Below are positions 25,240 to 33,852 of a stretch of 64,000 nucleotides of DNA, piece after piece (the first letter of the stretch is position 1; each line of letters opens with the position of its first letter). The position numbers and the translations under genes are program-made. The notes below the pieces were generated by a model that saw only the letters and a program-made list of their open reading frames with translations, was not told where the DNA came from and ran no database searches. The DNA lies in the NCBI GenBank assembly GCA_958295905.1, contig OY282382.1:4708910-4772909 (forward strand). Direction: 5' to 3'. Source of the stretch: an uncultured Vicinamibacterales bacterium. GTDB taxonomy: Bacteria > Acidobacteriota > Vicinamibacteria > Vicinamibacterales > UBA8438.

Positions 25240-25427
25240 CCGGGGCGCACCAGCACTACACGGAGCTCCGCCGCTGCCGCTCGTGCGGCGCCCTGCAAAT
25301 GGTCAACGTCGGCCCGTCCGGCGAGCACGAGGCGTCGGCCTGGTTACAGGCCGCCGACGACTGCATGCCCTGGCAGAGGCTCCACGACGCAGCGCTCGCA
25401 GCCGGATCCCCGATCGGCCGCGACTGA
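25240..25427 (+). pseudogene. C-terminal fragment of an unknown protein
   Basis: One plus frame ending at TGA 25427 reads 'HYTELRRCRSCGALQMVNVG', then 'SAWLQAADDCMPWQRLHDAA', with a CxxC pair suggestive of a half zinc ribbon. There is no start; it joins the truncated restriction gene out of frame at about 25212-25240. Possibly the tail of another deleted gene. Confidence 0.35.
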
Positions 25428-25840
25428 CGGCCGCACCCCTCGCCCTCCGCCCTCCCCCAAGTTCGCGCCAACGCAGGAGAACTGCGCCCGAGCCCCGCCG
25501 TCCCCGCTGGCACGCGGACACCCGCCCGCCGCCACGGCCCCCCTCGACACCTCCCGGTCCGCACGCGCTTGACCCCCAATCGTCGCTGAGGACCGCGGCG
25601 GACAAACACGGAGCCGCCCGGTCGCGACCGGTTTCACCGGCGACCGGCGCACTCCACCCACGAGGGACAGATGAGCGACGACGGGACCCTGTTCGACCCC
25701 GATCCGGCCGCCTCCGGCACTCGGTCCCCGTTCAGATTCCCAAGAGCCCGCACACACGTCGGAAACGGCAAGAATGCCGACCACGTCCAGACGCGCTATG
25801 ATGAGTCTCGCAACCATTCGGGCACTGGAGAAGCACCGAC
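25428..25840. other. Gene-free stretch before Uma2
   Basis: No recognisable gene, repeat or terminator. A short plus-strand frame from ATG 25671 with GAGGGACAG upstream has no recognisable similarity and overlaps the Uma2 start in another frame. Confidence 0.4.
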
Positions 25841-26398
25841 GTGGCCACCACGCAACCCGTCGTCAAGTTCACCTACGAGGACTACCGCACCGCACCAGCG
25901 GACAAGCGCTACGAACTGCTCGGCGGTGATCTGATCATGGTTCCTGCCCCGAATCTGAGGCACCAAGAAGTCCAGTTCCGCTTGAGCCAAGAGCTCGGGC
26001 GATTCATCCTCGACCACGAGCTAGGGAAGCTCTTCTACGCCCCCTGCGACGTGGTGCTGTCCGACACCGACGTCGTGCAGCCGGACTTGCTGTTCGTCTC
26101 CCAGGGACGCGAGCATCTGCTGAGCGGCGGCGAGAACGTGCGGGGTGCGCCCGATCTCGTGGTCGAGATACTGTCTCCGGCTACCGCCGACCGGGACCGC
26201 GGCTACAAGCGTGAACTCTACGGCAAACACGGCGTGACGGAGTACTGGCTGGTCGACCCGATAGCGGAGACCGTCTCGCTCCATCGCCAACACGGAGGCG
26301 TGCTGGCCGTCATCCACACCTTCGGTCGGGAACAGACGCTGCGCTCACCGCTGCTCGCCGGCCTCGAACTCCACCTGGACGACATCTTCTCGTCTTGA
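25841..26398 (+). CDS. Uma2-family (DUF820) endonuclease-like protein
   Basis: A 185-aa PD-(D/E)XK-fold protein of the Uma2 family. Seen in order: 'FTYEDYRTAPADKRYELLGG' (the conserved N-terminal E-L-x-x-G), 'VVLSDTDVVQPDLLFVS' (the P-D of the active site), 'RGAPDLVVEILSPATADRD' (the VEI-S block with catalytic Glu), 'KRELYGKHGVTEYWLVDP' (conserved Lys and YWLVD). The start is GTG 25841; there is no strong ribosome binding site. These proteins are common in multiple copies in some phyla, and their role is unsettled. Confidence 0.9.
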   Translation: MATTQPVVKFTYEDYRTAPADKRYELLGGDLIMVPAPNLRHQEVQFRLSQELGRFILDHELGKLFYAPCDVVLSDTDVVQPDLLFVSQGREHLLSGGENVRGAPDLVVEILSPATADRDRGYKRELYGKHGVTEYWLVDPIAETVSLHRQHGGVLAVIHTFGREQTLRSPLLAGLELHLDDIFSS

Positions 26399-26454
26399 GG
26401 ACGAGCGCGGCACCGGTCCGTGGCGCAAGAAACCTCTCCTCGGTTGAGGCGCCG

Positions 26455-26830
26455 GACGACCGCACGTCATCGGTTCTTCCGGCACCCGGCAGCAGCGGGT
26501 CTTCTCCGCGTTCATCGGCAACTTCAGACGCTTCATCAGCTCCTTGACCGCCGTCAGCATTTCTGCCGCCGGCGCTTTGCCAAGCACCGCGAAGTCGTCT
26601 GCGTAGTTGACGATTTCCGCCTTGAAGCGCCGGGCGTAGCCCAGCACCTTCCAGCCGAGGATGAAGCGACGCCTGTAGATGTTGCTGAACAGCGGCGAAA
26701 TCGGCGACCCCTGCGGGGTCCCCTTCCGCTCCCGACGCGCCCGGTTCGTGCGGCGGCGACCGCCGCGCCCGTCGTCCTCCTCCACCGCCATTTCCAGCCA
26801 CGCCTTGACCCAGCCCAACAGAGCGCCGGG
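26455..26830 (-). pseudogene. Group II intron reverse transcriptase fragment
   Basis: The minus strand encodes the palm part of a group II intron RT: 'LGWVKAWLEMAVEED', then 'RKGTPQGSPISPLFSNIY' (RT block 4), 'YARRFKAEIVNYADDFAVLG' (YADD catalytic block 5), 'LKLPMNAEKTRC' (block 6). The fingers, the X/thumb and the endonuclease domains are missing. The 5' side is cut where the MazF-like gene ends, and the 3' side runs into the Uma2 end. No intron RNA domain V was noticed. It is a dead fragment. Confidence 0.8.
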
Positions 26831-26834
26831 GTGA

Positions 26835-27206
26835 TCACGACAGAGCGTCAGGGTTCATTCGGTCCGTTCCCAGCAGCAGCGCCAAGCCGCGCAGCACATC
26901 CCGAATTCTGTCCTGACCGAGTACTCCGATCTGTTCGCCGACTTGGCCCCGGTCGACGGTCCGGAGCTGCGAGACGTTTACGACGCTCGCCCGGGGAAGC
27001 CCGCCCTCTCCGCGGCCCAGCCGGACGTTGCCGGGCATGCCTGCGAGCCGTAGGTTCGACGTAATCGCAGCCACCACCACCGTAGAGATCCCGCTTCGAT
27101 TGAAGCGGTCTTGCTGCACGACCACTGCGGGTCGGCGACCCGCCGGTGCAGAACCCTCCGGCGCGCCGAAGTGCAGCCAGTGGATGGCTCCCTGACGGAT
27201 CACCAA
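26835..27206 (-). CDS. MazF/PemK-family toxin at the end of the defence operon
   Basis: A 123-aa mRNA-interferase-like protein: 'IRQGAIHWLHFGAP' (the RGxIxWxxF start), 'RRPAVVVQQDRFNRSGISTV' (R-P-x-V-V-x-x-D-x-x-N), 'VVVAAITSNLRLAGMPGNV', 'LPRASVVNVSQLRTVDRGQV' (the usual LPKxSVVxxxQLxTxDK block). It starts at TTG 27206 or GTG 27203 within the stop region of the SNF2 helicase, so translation is coupled. No MazE-like antitoxin precedes it. It should cut RNA if unleashed; whether it is a toxin under control of the system or a passenger is unknown. Confidence 0.85.
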   Translation of the reverse strand: MVIRQGAIHWLHFGAPEGSAPAGRRPAVVVQQDRFNRSGISTVVVAAITSNLRLAGMPGNVRLGRGEGGLPRASVVNVSQLRTVDRGQVGEQIGVLGQDRIRDVLRGLALLLGTDRMNPDALS

Positions 27207-30076
27207 CGCTCGTCACCCCAGTCCGTGCCGGCGGCATCCAACTCGGCCGCCGTTCGGAGCTGCTCCCGGCGCAGTTCAGGATCCGCGAACAGCTCGTTCA
27301 GGCGTCGGGTGACGTCGGCGCCCACTTCGGCCCATCCTATCAGTCTGGCGCGGAAGCTCCCGCCCTCCGGGACGAGGCCGCGATGCTGCAGCTCCCGCTG
27401 GAGCATGGGTTCCAAGACGTCGTGCAGCAGTTCGCGGCGCCGCTCGGGCGAGAAGCAGGCCCCGTTCGGCGGCCGCAGCAGCAGGTCGGGGACGTCGCGT
27501 TCCAGTTTGGGCATGCGCGTGCCGTCGGCGTTTACGGCCAGCGGTCGGACGAAGGTGTGCTGCTGGCGGTGCCCGCTCATGGCGTGAACGAGCCACCACG
27601 AGACGGCCGCCGGGCCGTCGTCGCCGTCCACCGCGACGCCCAGCATCTCCGGCTCGAGATCCTGCCAGCGTCTCAGCGCGCCGACCACGAGCGAATGGTC
27701 GAGGCCGATCAGTTCGATCCCTTCTTGCGCCCGGGCGAGTTCCCGGTCGGTGGTGAACCGTCGCTCGGAGCCGCCGTCGGCGGAAGGGATCGCGAACGTG
27801 CGCTCGTCGATGCGATCCACGCCCTGGCCATCCTCCCGCAGGGCGGCGTCGAGAAACCGGACGATCCGGTCGAATCCCACGTCCACATCGGCGAGCGGTT
27901 GGTAATCGTCGAGCGAGAAGCGCTCCAGATCCTGGAATAGCTCGAACACCACCTTGCGTGCTTCGGTGGCGTTCGACATCGCGGCCTCCAGTTCCTCCTT
28001 CGTACGGCGCAGTTCCGGGTCGGAGAGCGCCTCCCGGTAGAGCGTGTCGTAGGTCAACCGTTCCGAGAGCTGCCCCAGGATCTGCGTGTGGAGGTCTTCG
28101 GCGACGTTGCCCCGCTCGTCTACCTTGCCCAGCGTGCCGGCGATCTCCGCGAGCTTGTCCGTGAGCATCAGGAAGATGCGGCCCTCGATGGTGTCCGACA
28201 GGACCAGGTTGTACACCTGCGCTGCGTGCGTCTGGCCGTAGCGGTGGATGCGTCCTATGCGCTGCTCCACGTCCATCGGGTTCCACGGCAGATCGAAGTT
28301 GAAGAGGATGCGCGCGGCCTGCAGGTTGATGCCCTCCCGTCCGGCTGCGGTGCAGACCAGCACGCGCGGACCGTCCGGCTTCTTGAAGCGGCGTTCCGCG
28401 GCCAGCTTCGCGCTGTGGTCGCCGCCGCGCAGCACCACAACGCCCTGCCCGGGATACGCGTGCTCGATCTCTTGATCGATCAGATCGACCGTGCCGAGAT
28501 AGGTCGCGAAGACGACGACCTTTTCGACCGGATTCTCTTCCCACAGCGATCCGAGCGCGCGCAGCAGCTTTTCAACCTTCGTCTCGCGGGTGTCGGGAAA
28601 GCGCGCGAGAAGATCCCGGATCCGGAGCCGTTCTTCGGGCAGCGCCAGACCAACGGCCATCGCGGCGGCCTCTTCACCGGCGGCTGCCGAGTCTTCGCCG
28701 ACGCCGGAGTCCGACGCCGTGGCAAGTTCATCCTCCTTCAGGCGCTTGAGCAGGTGGACTCTCAGGTCGGCAAGGATGGCGTCGACACGACCTCGGGAAA
28801 CGGCGTCATCCCGCGGGATGCGGTGCTCCTCGTGAATGAGGTCGCGGACCTCGTTGTGGAGCCGATCGCGATCGTCGATATCGAGCGCCTGGTCGGCGAT
28901 GATCGCCTCGTGCAGCGTCAGCGTCACCAAGCGCCGCCGCAGGGTCCGGCGCACGGCAGCGAAACTCGATGCGGCGATCTTCTGGAAGATCGTCATCACG
29001 AACCCGAGCGCGCGGCCTTGGTTCCCGCGCCGTTTCGCGAGGGCGAAGCCCTCCTGCAGATACTCCCGCAACGCGGCGTAGAAGGCGCGTTCTTCGTCCG
29101 TCATGGTGAACGATTCGGTGTGCACCCGGCGGCGGGCAAAAAGCGGTGCGCCGTCCGGCGTGCAGGCATCCGCCTTGGTGCGGCGGTACACCACCGTGTT
29201 GAGGCGGTGCCGGTTGGCGGTCATCTCCTCGGGGCCGGCGAACAGCGTCGGATTCAGCAGTTGCACCAGCATCCAGAAGCGGAAGTGATCGCCCTGGTGC
29301 GGCGTGGCCGAGAGCAGGATCAGGTCTCGCGTGTGGTCGCGTAGCGCCTCGGCCAGCTTGTATTTCTCCGTCCGGCGCACCTTGCTGCCGGAACGGCTCG
29401 CCGTCAGGTGGTGCGCCTCGTCGAAAACCACCAGGTCCCAGCGGGGAGCCTCGAGCAGGCGCTTGACGCGAGCTCGGCGCTTGAGCGTGTCGATGCTGGC
29501 GATAAGCCGGTCGTGCTTCGCGAAGGCGTTCGACTTGCGGTCGGAGACGTCGCCCTCGCTGCCGAAGACCTCGAAGCCCAGATGGAAGACGTCGTTGATT
29601 TCCCGGTGCCAGTTGCTCACGAGGCCGGCGGGCACCACCATCAGGGCGCGCCGCAGTTCGCCGCGGCTCTCGAGTTCGCGCAGCAGTAGCGCCGTCTCGA
29701 TGGTCTTGCCGAGCCCAACCTCGTCGGCGACCAGAAAACGCCGGGGCGCAGCGGTTGCGATTCGGTGCGTGAGGACGACTTGATGCGGCAGCAGGTCGAT
29801 GGGGGCCGCCGTCAACGCCGTGGCGCTGTCGATGAGCGGCAGCGCATGGGCCTCTCGCGCCAGCCAAGCGCGCCGGAGGCGGATCGGGTTGCCTTCGACG
29901 TGGGACAGTACGCGGTCGTTCCACGAGACGAGCGGTTGAACCGCGTGTGCGGGAACTTGTCGTTCGCCGTCGGGGAAGAAAGCGCGCAGATACCCGTCGC
30001 GCGCCGCGCCGACTACGACGCCCTCGCCGAAGTCGGCGTGCCGAATGCGCTGGCCCGGCTCGAACTGCGCAGGCAT
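27200..30076 (-). CDS. SNF2-family helicase/ATPase of the defence cluster
   Basis: A 958-aa superfamily 2 DNA translocase. The N-terminus is a small beta domain ('FEPGQRIRHADFGEGVVVG', also found in UvrD/SNF2 helicases). Motif I DEVGLGKT is at residues 118-125, motif II DEAH near 213, motif III 'LLSATPHQGD', and the C-terminal RecA-like lobe holds 'VVFATYLGTVDLI', 'VLVCTAAGREGINLQ' and the arginine-finger motif 'DVEQRIGRIHRYGQ'. A long C-terminal extension follows. ATG 30076 is chosen because it lies 5 bp after the stop of the gene before it; an upstream alternative would overlap that gene. It is related to the helicases of DISARM- and BREX-like systems. Confidence 0.93.
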   Translation of the reverse strand: MPAQFEPGQRIRHADFGEGVVVGAARDGYLRAFFPDGERQVPAHAVQPLVSWNDRVLSHVEGNPIRLRRAWLAREAHALPLIDSATALTAAPIDLLPHQVVLTHRIATAAPRRFLVADEVGLGKTIETALLLRELESRGELRRALMVVPAGLVSNWHREINDVFHLGFEVFGSEGDVSDRKSNAFAKHDRLIASIDTLKRRARVKRLLEAPRWDLVVFDEAHHLTASRSGSKVRRTEKYKLAEALRDHTRDLILLSATPHQGDHFRFWMLVQLLNPTLFAGPEEMTANRHRLNTVVYRRTKADACTPDGAPLFARRRVHTESFTMTDEERAFYAALREYLQEGFALAKRRGNQGRALGFVMTIFQKIAASSFAAVRRTLRRRLVTLTLHEAIIADQALDIDDRDRLHNEVRDLIHEEHRIPRDDAVSRGRVDAILADLRVHLLKRLKEDELATASDSGVGEDSAAAGEEAAAMAVGLALPEERLRIRDLLARFPDTRETKVEKLLRALGSLWEENPVEKVVVFATYLGTVDLIDQEIEHAYPGQGVVVLRGGDHSAKLAAERRFKKPDGPRVLVCTAAGREGINLQAARILFNFDLPWNPMDVEQRIGRIHRYGQTHAAQVYNLVLSDTIEGRIFLMLTDKLAEIAGTLGKVDERGNVAEDLHTQILGQLSERLTYDTLYREALSDPELRRTKEELEAAMSNATEARKVVFELFQDLERFSLDDYQPLADVDVGFDRIVRFLDAALREDGQGVDRIDERTFAIPSADGGSERRFTTDRELARAQEGIELIGLDHSLVVGALRRWQDLEPEMLGVAVDGDDGPAAVSWWLVHAMSGHRQQHTFVRPLAVNADGTRMPKLERDVPDLLLRPPNGACFSPERRRELLHDVLEPMLQRELQHRGLVPEGGSFRARLIGWAEVGADVTRRLNELFADPELRREQLRTAAELDAAGTDWGDERW

Positions 30077-30081
30077 CGCGA

Positions 30082-30600
30082 TCAGGAGATCCTCGGGTGG
30101 TAAAGGCCGACCCAAGCGTCGCCATCAGGATTCGCCTGCGGGGCGTCCGAGATGAGGATGCGCGCCGCGTCCGATTCGGCGCCCGCCCACAGACAGCGGC
30201 CGATGGCCAACCTATGCGCCGTTGCCGTTGCGCTGGTCCAGAAGTACTCCTCGGTCGCCGTCGCCATGCCGATCCGTTTCCGTCCCGTCGGCAGCCACAG
30301 AATCAGCGCGGCCTGACCGGCATAGTGATCCTGGAAAGCCAGAACGGCATGCTTCAGATCGGTCTCCAGCCAAGCCGTCGCGTCGTCGATACTGAGCACG
30401 TCCAGGCACCCTTCCACCCCTGCGACGACGAGGGCGTCACCGCTCGTGCTCGGCAGACCCGCCGGCCAGTCGTCGGTCATGGCGAAGAACGCCCGCAACG
30501 ACACCACATCTGACGGCTTCGCCACCGTGGACAGGGCGGCGGAGTCCCAAAGCAGCGAGCATCCTCTCCGTCTCCAGACCGAATCGTGTTGCAGGTTCAT
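30082..30600 (-). CDS. Unknown 172-aa protein of the defence operon
   Basis: ATG 30600 begins 5 bp after the DUF1156 stop and the gene ends 5 bp before the helicase start, so it is clearly part of the operon. The sequence is an alpha/beta protein: 'VSLRAFFAMTDDWP', 'GDALVVAGVEGCLDVLS', 'ATAWLETDLKHAVLAFQDHY', 'QAALILWLPTGRKRIGM', 'RLAIGRCLWAGAESDAARIL'. The blocks suggest a conserved associated protein that may dock to the helicase or methylase. I do not recognise a domain, and the known DUF3780 partner of such clusters does not fit. Confidence 0.75.
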   Translation of the reverse strand: MNLQHDSVWRRRGCSLLWDSAALSTVAKPSDVVSLRAFFAMTDDWPAGLPSTSGDALVVAGVEGCLDVLSIDDATAWLETDLKHAVLAFQDHYAGQAALILWLPTGRKRIGMATATEEYFWTSATATAHRLAIGRCLWAGAESDAARILISDAPQANPDGDAWVGLYHPRIS

Positions 30601-30605
30601 GCCCT

Positions 30606-33600
30606 CTATGTCGTTAGTGTCGTCTCCTCCCCGTCCGGGAAGAGATCCATCTGCCGTTGGACCTGCCGGGGGTGTCTGGTTCGCCAGTCGTGCAGAATGC
30701 GTCGCGCTCTGCCCGCAGCCTTCTGGATCTCGGTGGCTCCCCCGCGACGAGAGAACCAGTCGAGCAGACCATCCAGAGCCGGGTGCGGCGCGAAACCGCC
30801 GCTGTTCAGCGTGTCCATCGCATTGATGCCACTGTGGTCGAAGCACGCGCCCACCAGGAGCGCCGCCTGATCGTAGTCGCTGGGCGACTGTCGGTTCAGG
30901 CGCGCGATCTCCAACGGCGGCGTAAGGTGGTAGGTTTTCTGCTTGATGCGGCACCAACCGCGGTTCTCGAAGTCCTGCGGCGCGATGCCCGTTCCGCGCA
31001 GGAGCTTCTGCACCTGATCGCGCGGCATCGTCGTCCGTCCGTCGAACACCCGCAGGAACTGGCGGGTGAACGGTTCGGCGTTCGCCGGTGGGGGATCCTG
31101 CACGACACTGAGGTCCTCGTCCAGGAGCTGGTTGATGCCGAGAAGCGCCGCCTCCACGGACATCGACCGACCCTCGTCGACGTACACCTGCCCGTAGTGA
31201 CGGCTGAAGTACTCCAGCGCCTTGCCACGCCTGATCACCTGAAGATCCGCCTGCGAAAGGCCCGCCCGTTCGTGATGTTCGAGCAGCGTCTGCAGCCCCC
31301 GCACGTCGGCGAGCACCTGCCGCCGCATGCGGGCCCAACTGACCGGCTGCGGCTCCTCTCGCCGCTTGCGGCACACGTGGATGATGTCGTACTCGATCTG
31401 CCGGGAGCCGAACTCGCCCTTGCCCTTGGTCTCGTCGCTACGAATCGGGTAAGTTGCCTCCAGGTAGAAGCCGGCCTCGAACAGACTCTCCAGCACCGAA
31501 ACCCAGGGTGCGTCCTGACTGTGGTGGAACGTAAACGCCAGCATGCCGCCGGGCTTGAGGATGCGGTGGCCCTCGCGCCAGCAGGCGGTCAGGATCCGCT
31601 GGTAGAAGGCGTCGGCATCGTCGGGGTGACGGGCACGGTTCGAGACGGCTTCCAGGGTCTTGGGTGTGTGCTCCGGCGAAAACTGATCCGGATAGTGGTC
31701 GCGGAGCGCCAGCCGCAGCCAGACGTGGAAGAAGTCGGCGAGTTCCGAGTAGTGGAGGAGACCGCCAAACGGCGGATCAGTGACGATCAGGTCGTAGGAC
31801 CCGTTCTCGATGCTCGACAGTTCGGTCGCCGAGACGCAATCCAAGTGCGCGGTGTCAGGCCGGAGCCTGTCAGCGGGGTACACCTTCACGCTCTTGCCCT
31901 TGAGGTCGCCGGACAAGCCCGGTGCCAGTGACCTCAGGCGTTCGCTCGCGACCGTGTCCCACGGTGCGTCGGCCCATTCGCTCGCCTTGATCGCCTGGTC
32001 CGCGCACGACGCCCAATTTCCCCGTCCCAAGTCGGCGAAGACACCGTTCTCAACAAAAGTCGACTTGGGGTGGTAGTTTGAGTTGGCGAACATCGGCTCC
32101 AAACTGTCTCTCTGAGTGTTCCAGATCGTGAACTTGTTCTGATTCCGCAGGTATTGCTGAAAGGCGCCAAGCGTGTATTCACGCGCCTGCCAGCGGTGTA
32201 CGCCACGTCCATCGAGAACGGCGCGGAGCAACTGGGTGTGTCCCAATAGTTGGCGAGCGTTGAACATGGTCCACCAGTGTGTGAACCCATGTCCGGTTCT
32301 GATGTCCCCGTTCGCGACGCCCGTCATGAAACCGTACGGCACCTCAGAATGCGGCCACCAGTCGGCGAAGTCCGTGTCCCGTCGTCGCTCCCACTCGGCC
32401 GCCGCCGCCTCGAAGCGCTCCGTGTCGGTCACCGGGGCGAAGAAACGACCGTCGTACGCCTGCTTTTCCTGGTCACAGGTGGGGCAGTACCCCTGCACGG
32501 CGTAGGCCGCCGCCGGCCCGGTCTTCCCGGTGGCTTTCACTGCCGTCAGCACGTCCTGCACCGTGCCGCAGGCGCCGCACGCGAAGGCGGACTTCTTCGG
32601 GACGGTGCCACCGCCCTTGGCCGTGCGGACCCTCGCGCCGGTGTCGGGGCAAGTCACCTCCTCGGGAAGCACCCCCCGCACTTCGAACAGCGCGTTCGTG
32701 GCGGCGCGCACCCGGTTCCAGCGCGCTGTGGCGTCAGCGGTGTCGGTCGCGCTGCCGCCGAGGGGGGCACCGTCCTCCGTCGCGCTGGAAGCCCCAGCGA
32801 GCCATTGGGGCGACACGAGCAGGGAGAGCGCGATACGCTTGCGCTTCGCACGCTGGTTTCGCAGGGATGGCATCGATTCGTGGCGGTCGCAGTGGGGACA
32901 ACGGATGGAGGCGTCCGGGGCGAAAACCGCGTAAGGCGCTTCGCCGTCCGCGATAATCTGCGCCACGCTTGGCGCCATGCGGGCGTCCCGGTCCTCGATA
33001 TCGAAGGCCCCGCCGCATCCCGCGCACCGATGGGGCCACGCCCCGACCGTGAGCGTCTTCACTGCCATCACCGGGCTCGACATCAGCGGAGTGCGGTGGC
33101 CGCAGCCGGTGACCTGACAGGGGCCGTGCTTCGCCCAGAAGACGTAGATCGTCTCCGGTCCATGATAGTCGTAATCGGTCCGCTGTTCCGGCGTGAGAGC
33201 CAAGGGGTCGAACTCCGCGCCCATCTCCTCGCCGGTCGACCACCGCGTCCACACGCCGCGATGGCCTCGCGGGCAGTCGCAGGCGTAGAACGGCATGATC
33301 TGCGGGCGGACCTCGGCTTCCACGTCGGCCAGCAACGCTTCGACCTCGGCGCGCGTAACGTCGGACAATGCGTTCCGGACGATGAACCACGCCACCGGAT
33401 TGAGGTCGGCGCCGTACATCTGCATGCCGAGACGGGAACCCTCCACGATCGTCGTGCCGCCGCCCATGAAGATGTCGGCGACCTTGAGACCGGAGAACGC
33501 CCCCTTCGTCTGGTGGTTGGCGTAGTAGGCGTCCCAGACCGTCTTGGCCGCCGCGGCGGGATCGACCGGGGCGCGGGTGGCCGCCGCAATGAGCAGGGAG

Positions 33601-33851
33601 CGGAAGACGCTCGACCGCCGACGCGCCCACCACTTGGACATCTGGTAGACAGGCTTGCCGGCGTTGCCCTCGATGGTGGCGATCTGGTTCACGGGGAGAA
33701 TGGGGAAATCCACCTCCAGGCAGGTTTTCGGTCGGTTCGGATCCGAGAAATCCACCGTGTCGAGCGCCACGGCGGCACTGGCGTTCACCGCACGGGCCAC
33801 TTCGTCGCGGATCCGCTCGGCCTTCGTCTTCTGGTTGTGGCGCCTCGCCAT
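30606..33851 (-). CDS. DUF1156-family DNA methyltransferase
   Basis: A 1081-aa enzyme. The N-terminus 'VDFPILPVNQIATIEG' with 'YQMSKWWARRRSSVFRS' is the DUF1156 signature. SAM-binding motif I is 'ADIFMGGGTTIVEGSRLGM' (about residue 130), and catalytic motif IV 'IVTDPPFGGLLHYSEL' lies near residue 700. Between them are several Cys pairs (CAGC, CPHC, CGAC, CPTC), presumably zinc fingers. A helical C-terminal part ends 'QMDLFPDGEE'. ATG 33851 lies 1 bp after the stop of the PglZ-like gene. It probably methylates host DNA in an anti-phage system; the modified base cannot be told. Confidence 0.92.
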   Translation of the reverse strand: MARRHNQKTKAERIRDEVARAVNASAAVALDTVDFSDPNRPKTCLEVDFPILPVNQIATIEGNAGKPVYQMSKWWARRRSSVFRSLLIAAATRAPVDPAAAAKTVWDAYYANHQTKGAFSGLKVADIFMGGGTTIVEGSRLGMQMYGADLNPVAWFIVRNALSDVTRAEVEALLADVEAEVRPQIMPFYACDCPRGHRGVWTRWSTGEEMGAEFDPLALTPEQRTDYDYHGPETIYVFWAKHGPCQVTGCGHRTPLMSSPVMAVKTLTVGAWPHRCAGCGGAFDIEDRDARMAPSVAQIIADGEAPYAVFAPDASIRCPHCDRHESMPSLRNQRAKRKRIALSLLVSPQWLAGASSATEDGAPLGGSATDTADATARWNRVRAATNALFEVRGVLPEEVTCPDTGARVRTAKGGGTVPKKSAFACGACGTVQDVLTAVKATGKTGPAAAYAVQGYCPTCDQEKQAYDGRFFAPVTDTERFEAAAAEWERRRDTDFADWWPHSEVPYGFMTGVANGDIRTGHGFTHWWTMFNARQLLGHTQLLRAVLDGRGVHRWQAREYTLGAFQQYLRNQNKFTIWNTQRDSLEPMFANSNYHPKSTFVENGVFADLGRGNWASCADQAIKASEWADAPWDTVASERLRSLAPGLSGDLKGKSVKVYPADRLRPDTAHLDCVSATELSSIENGSYDLIVTDPPFGGLLHYSELADFFHVWLRLALRDHYPDQFSPEHTPKTLEAVSNRARHPDDADAFYQRILTACWREGHRILKPGGMLAFTFHHSQDAPWVSVLESLFEAGFYLEATYPIRSDETKGKGEFGSRQIEYDIIHVCRKRREEPQPVSWARMRRQVLADVRGLQTLLEHHERAGLSQADLQVIRRGKALEYFSRHYGQVYVDEGRSMSVEAALLGINQLLDEDLSVVQDPPPANAEPFTRQFLRVFDGRTTMPRDQVQKLLRGTGIAPQDFENRGWCRIKQKTYHLTPPLEIARLNRQSPSDYDQAALLVGACFDHSGINAMDTLNSGGFAPHPALDGLLDWFSRRGGATEIQKAAGRARRILHDWRTRHPRQVQRQMDLFPDGEETTLTT

Positions 33852-33852
33852 C

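Noticed and set aside
30601-31374. N-terminal extension of the 172-aa defence protein
   Set aside because: It overlaps the DUF1156 coding end in another frame and reads as low-complexity; ATG 30600 fits the operon spacing.
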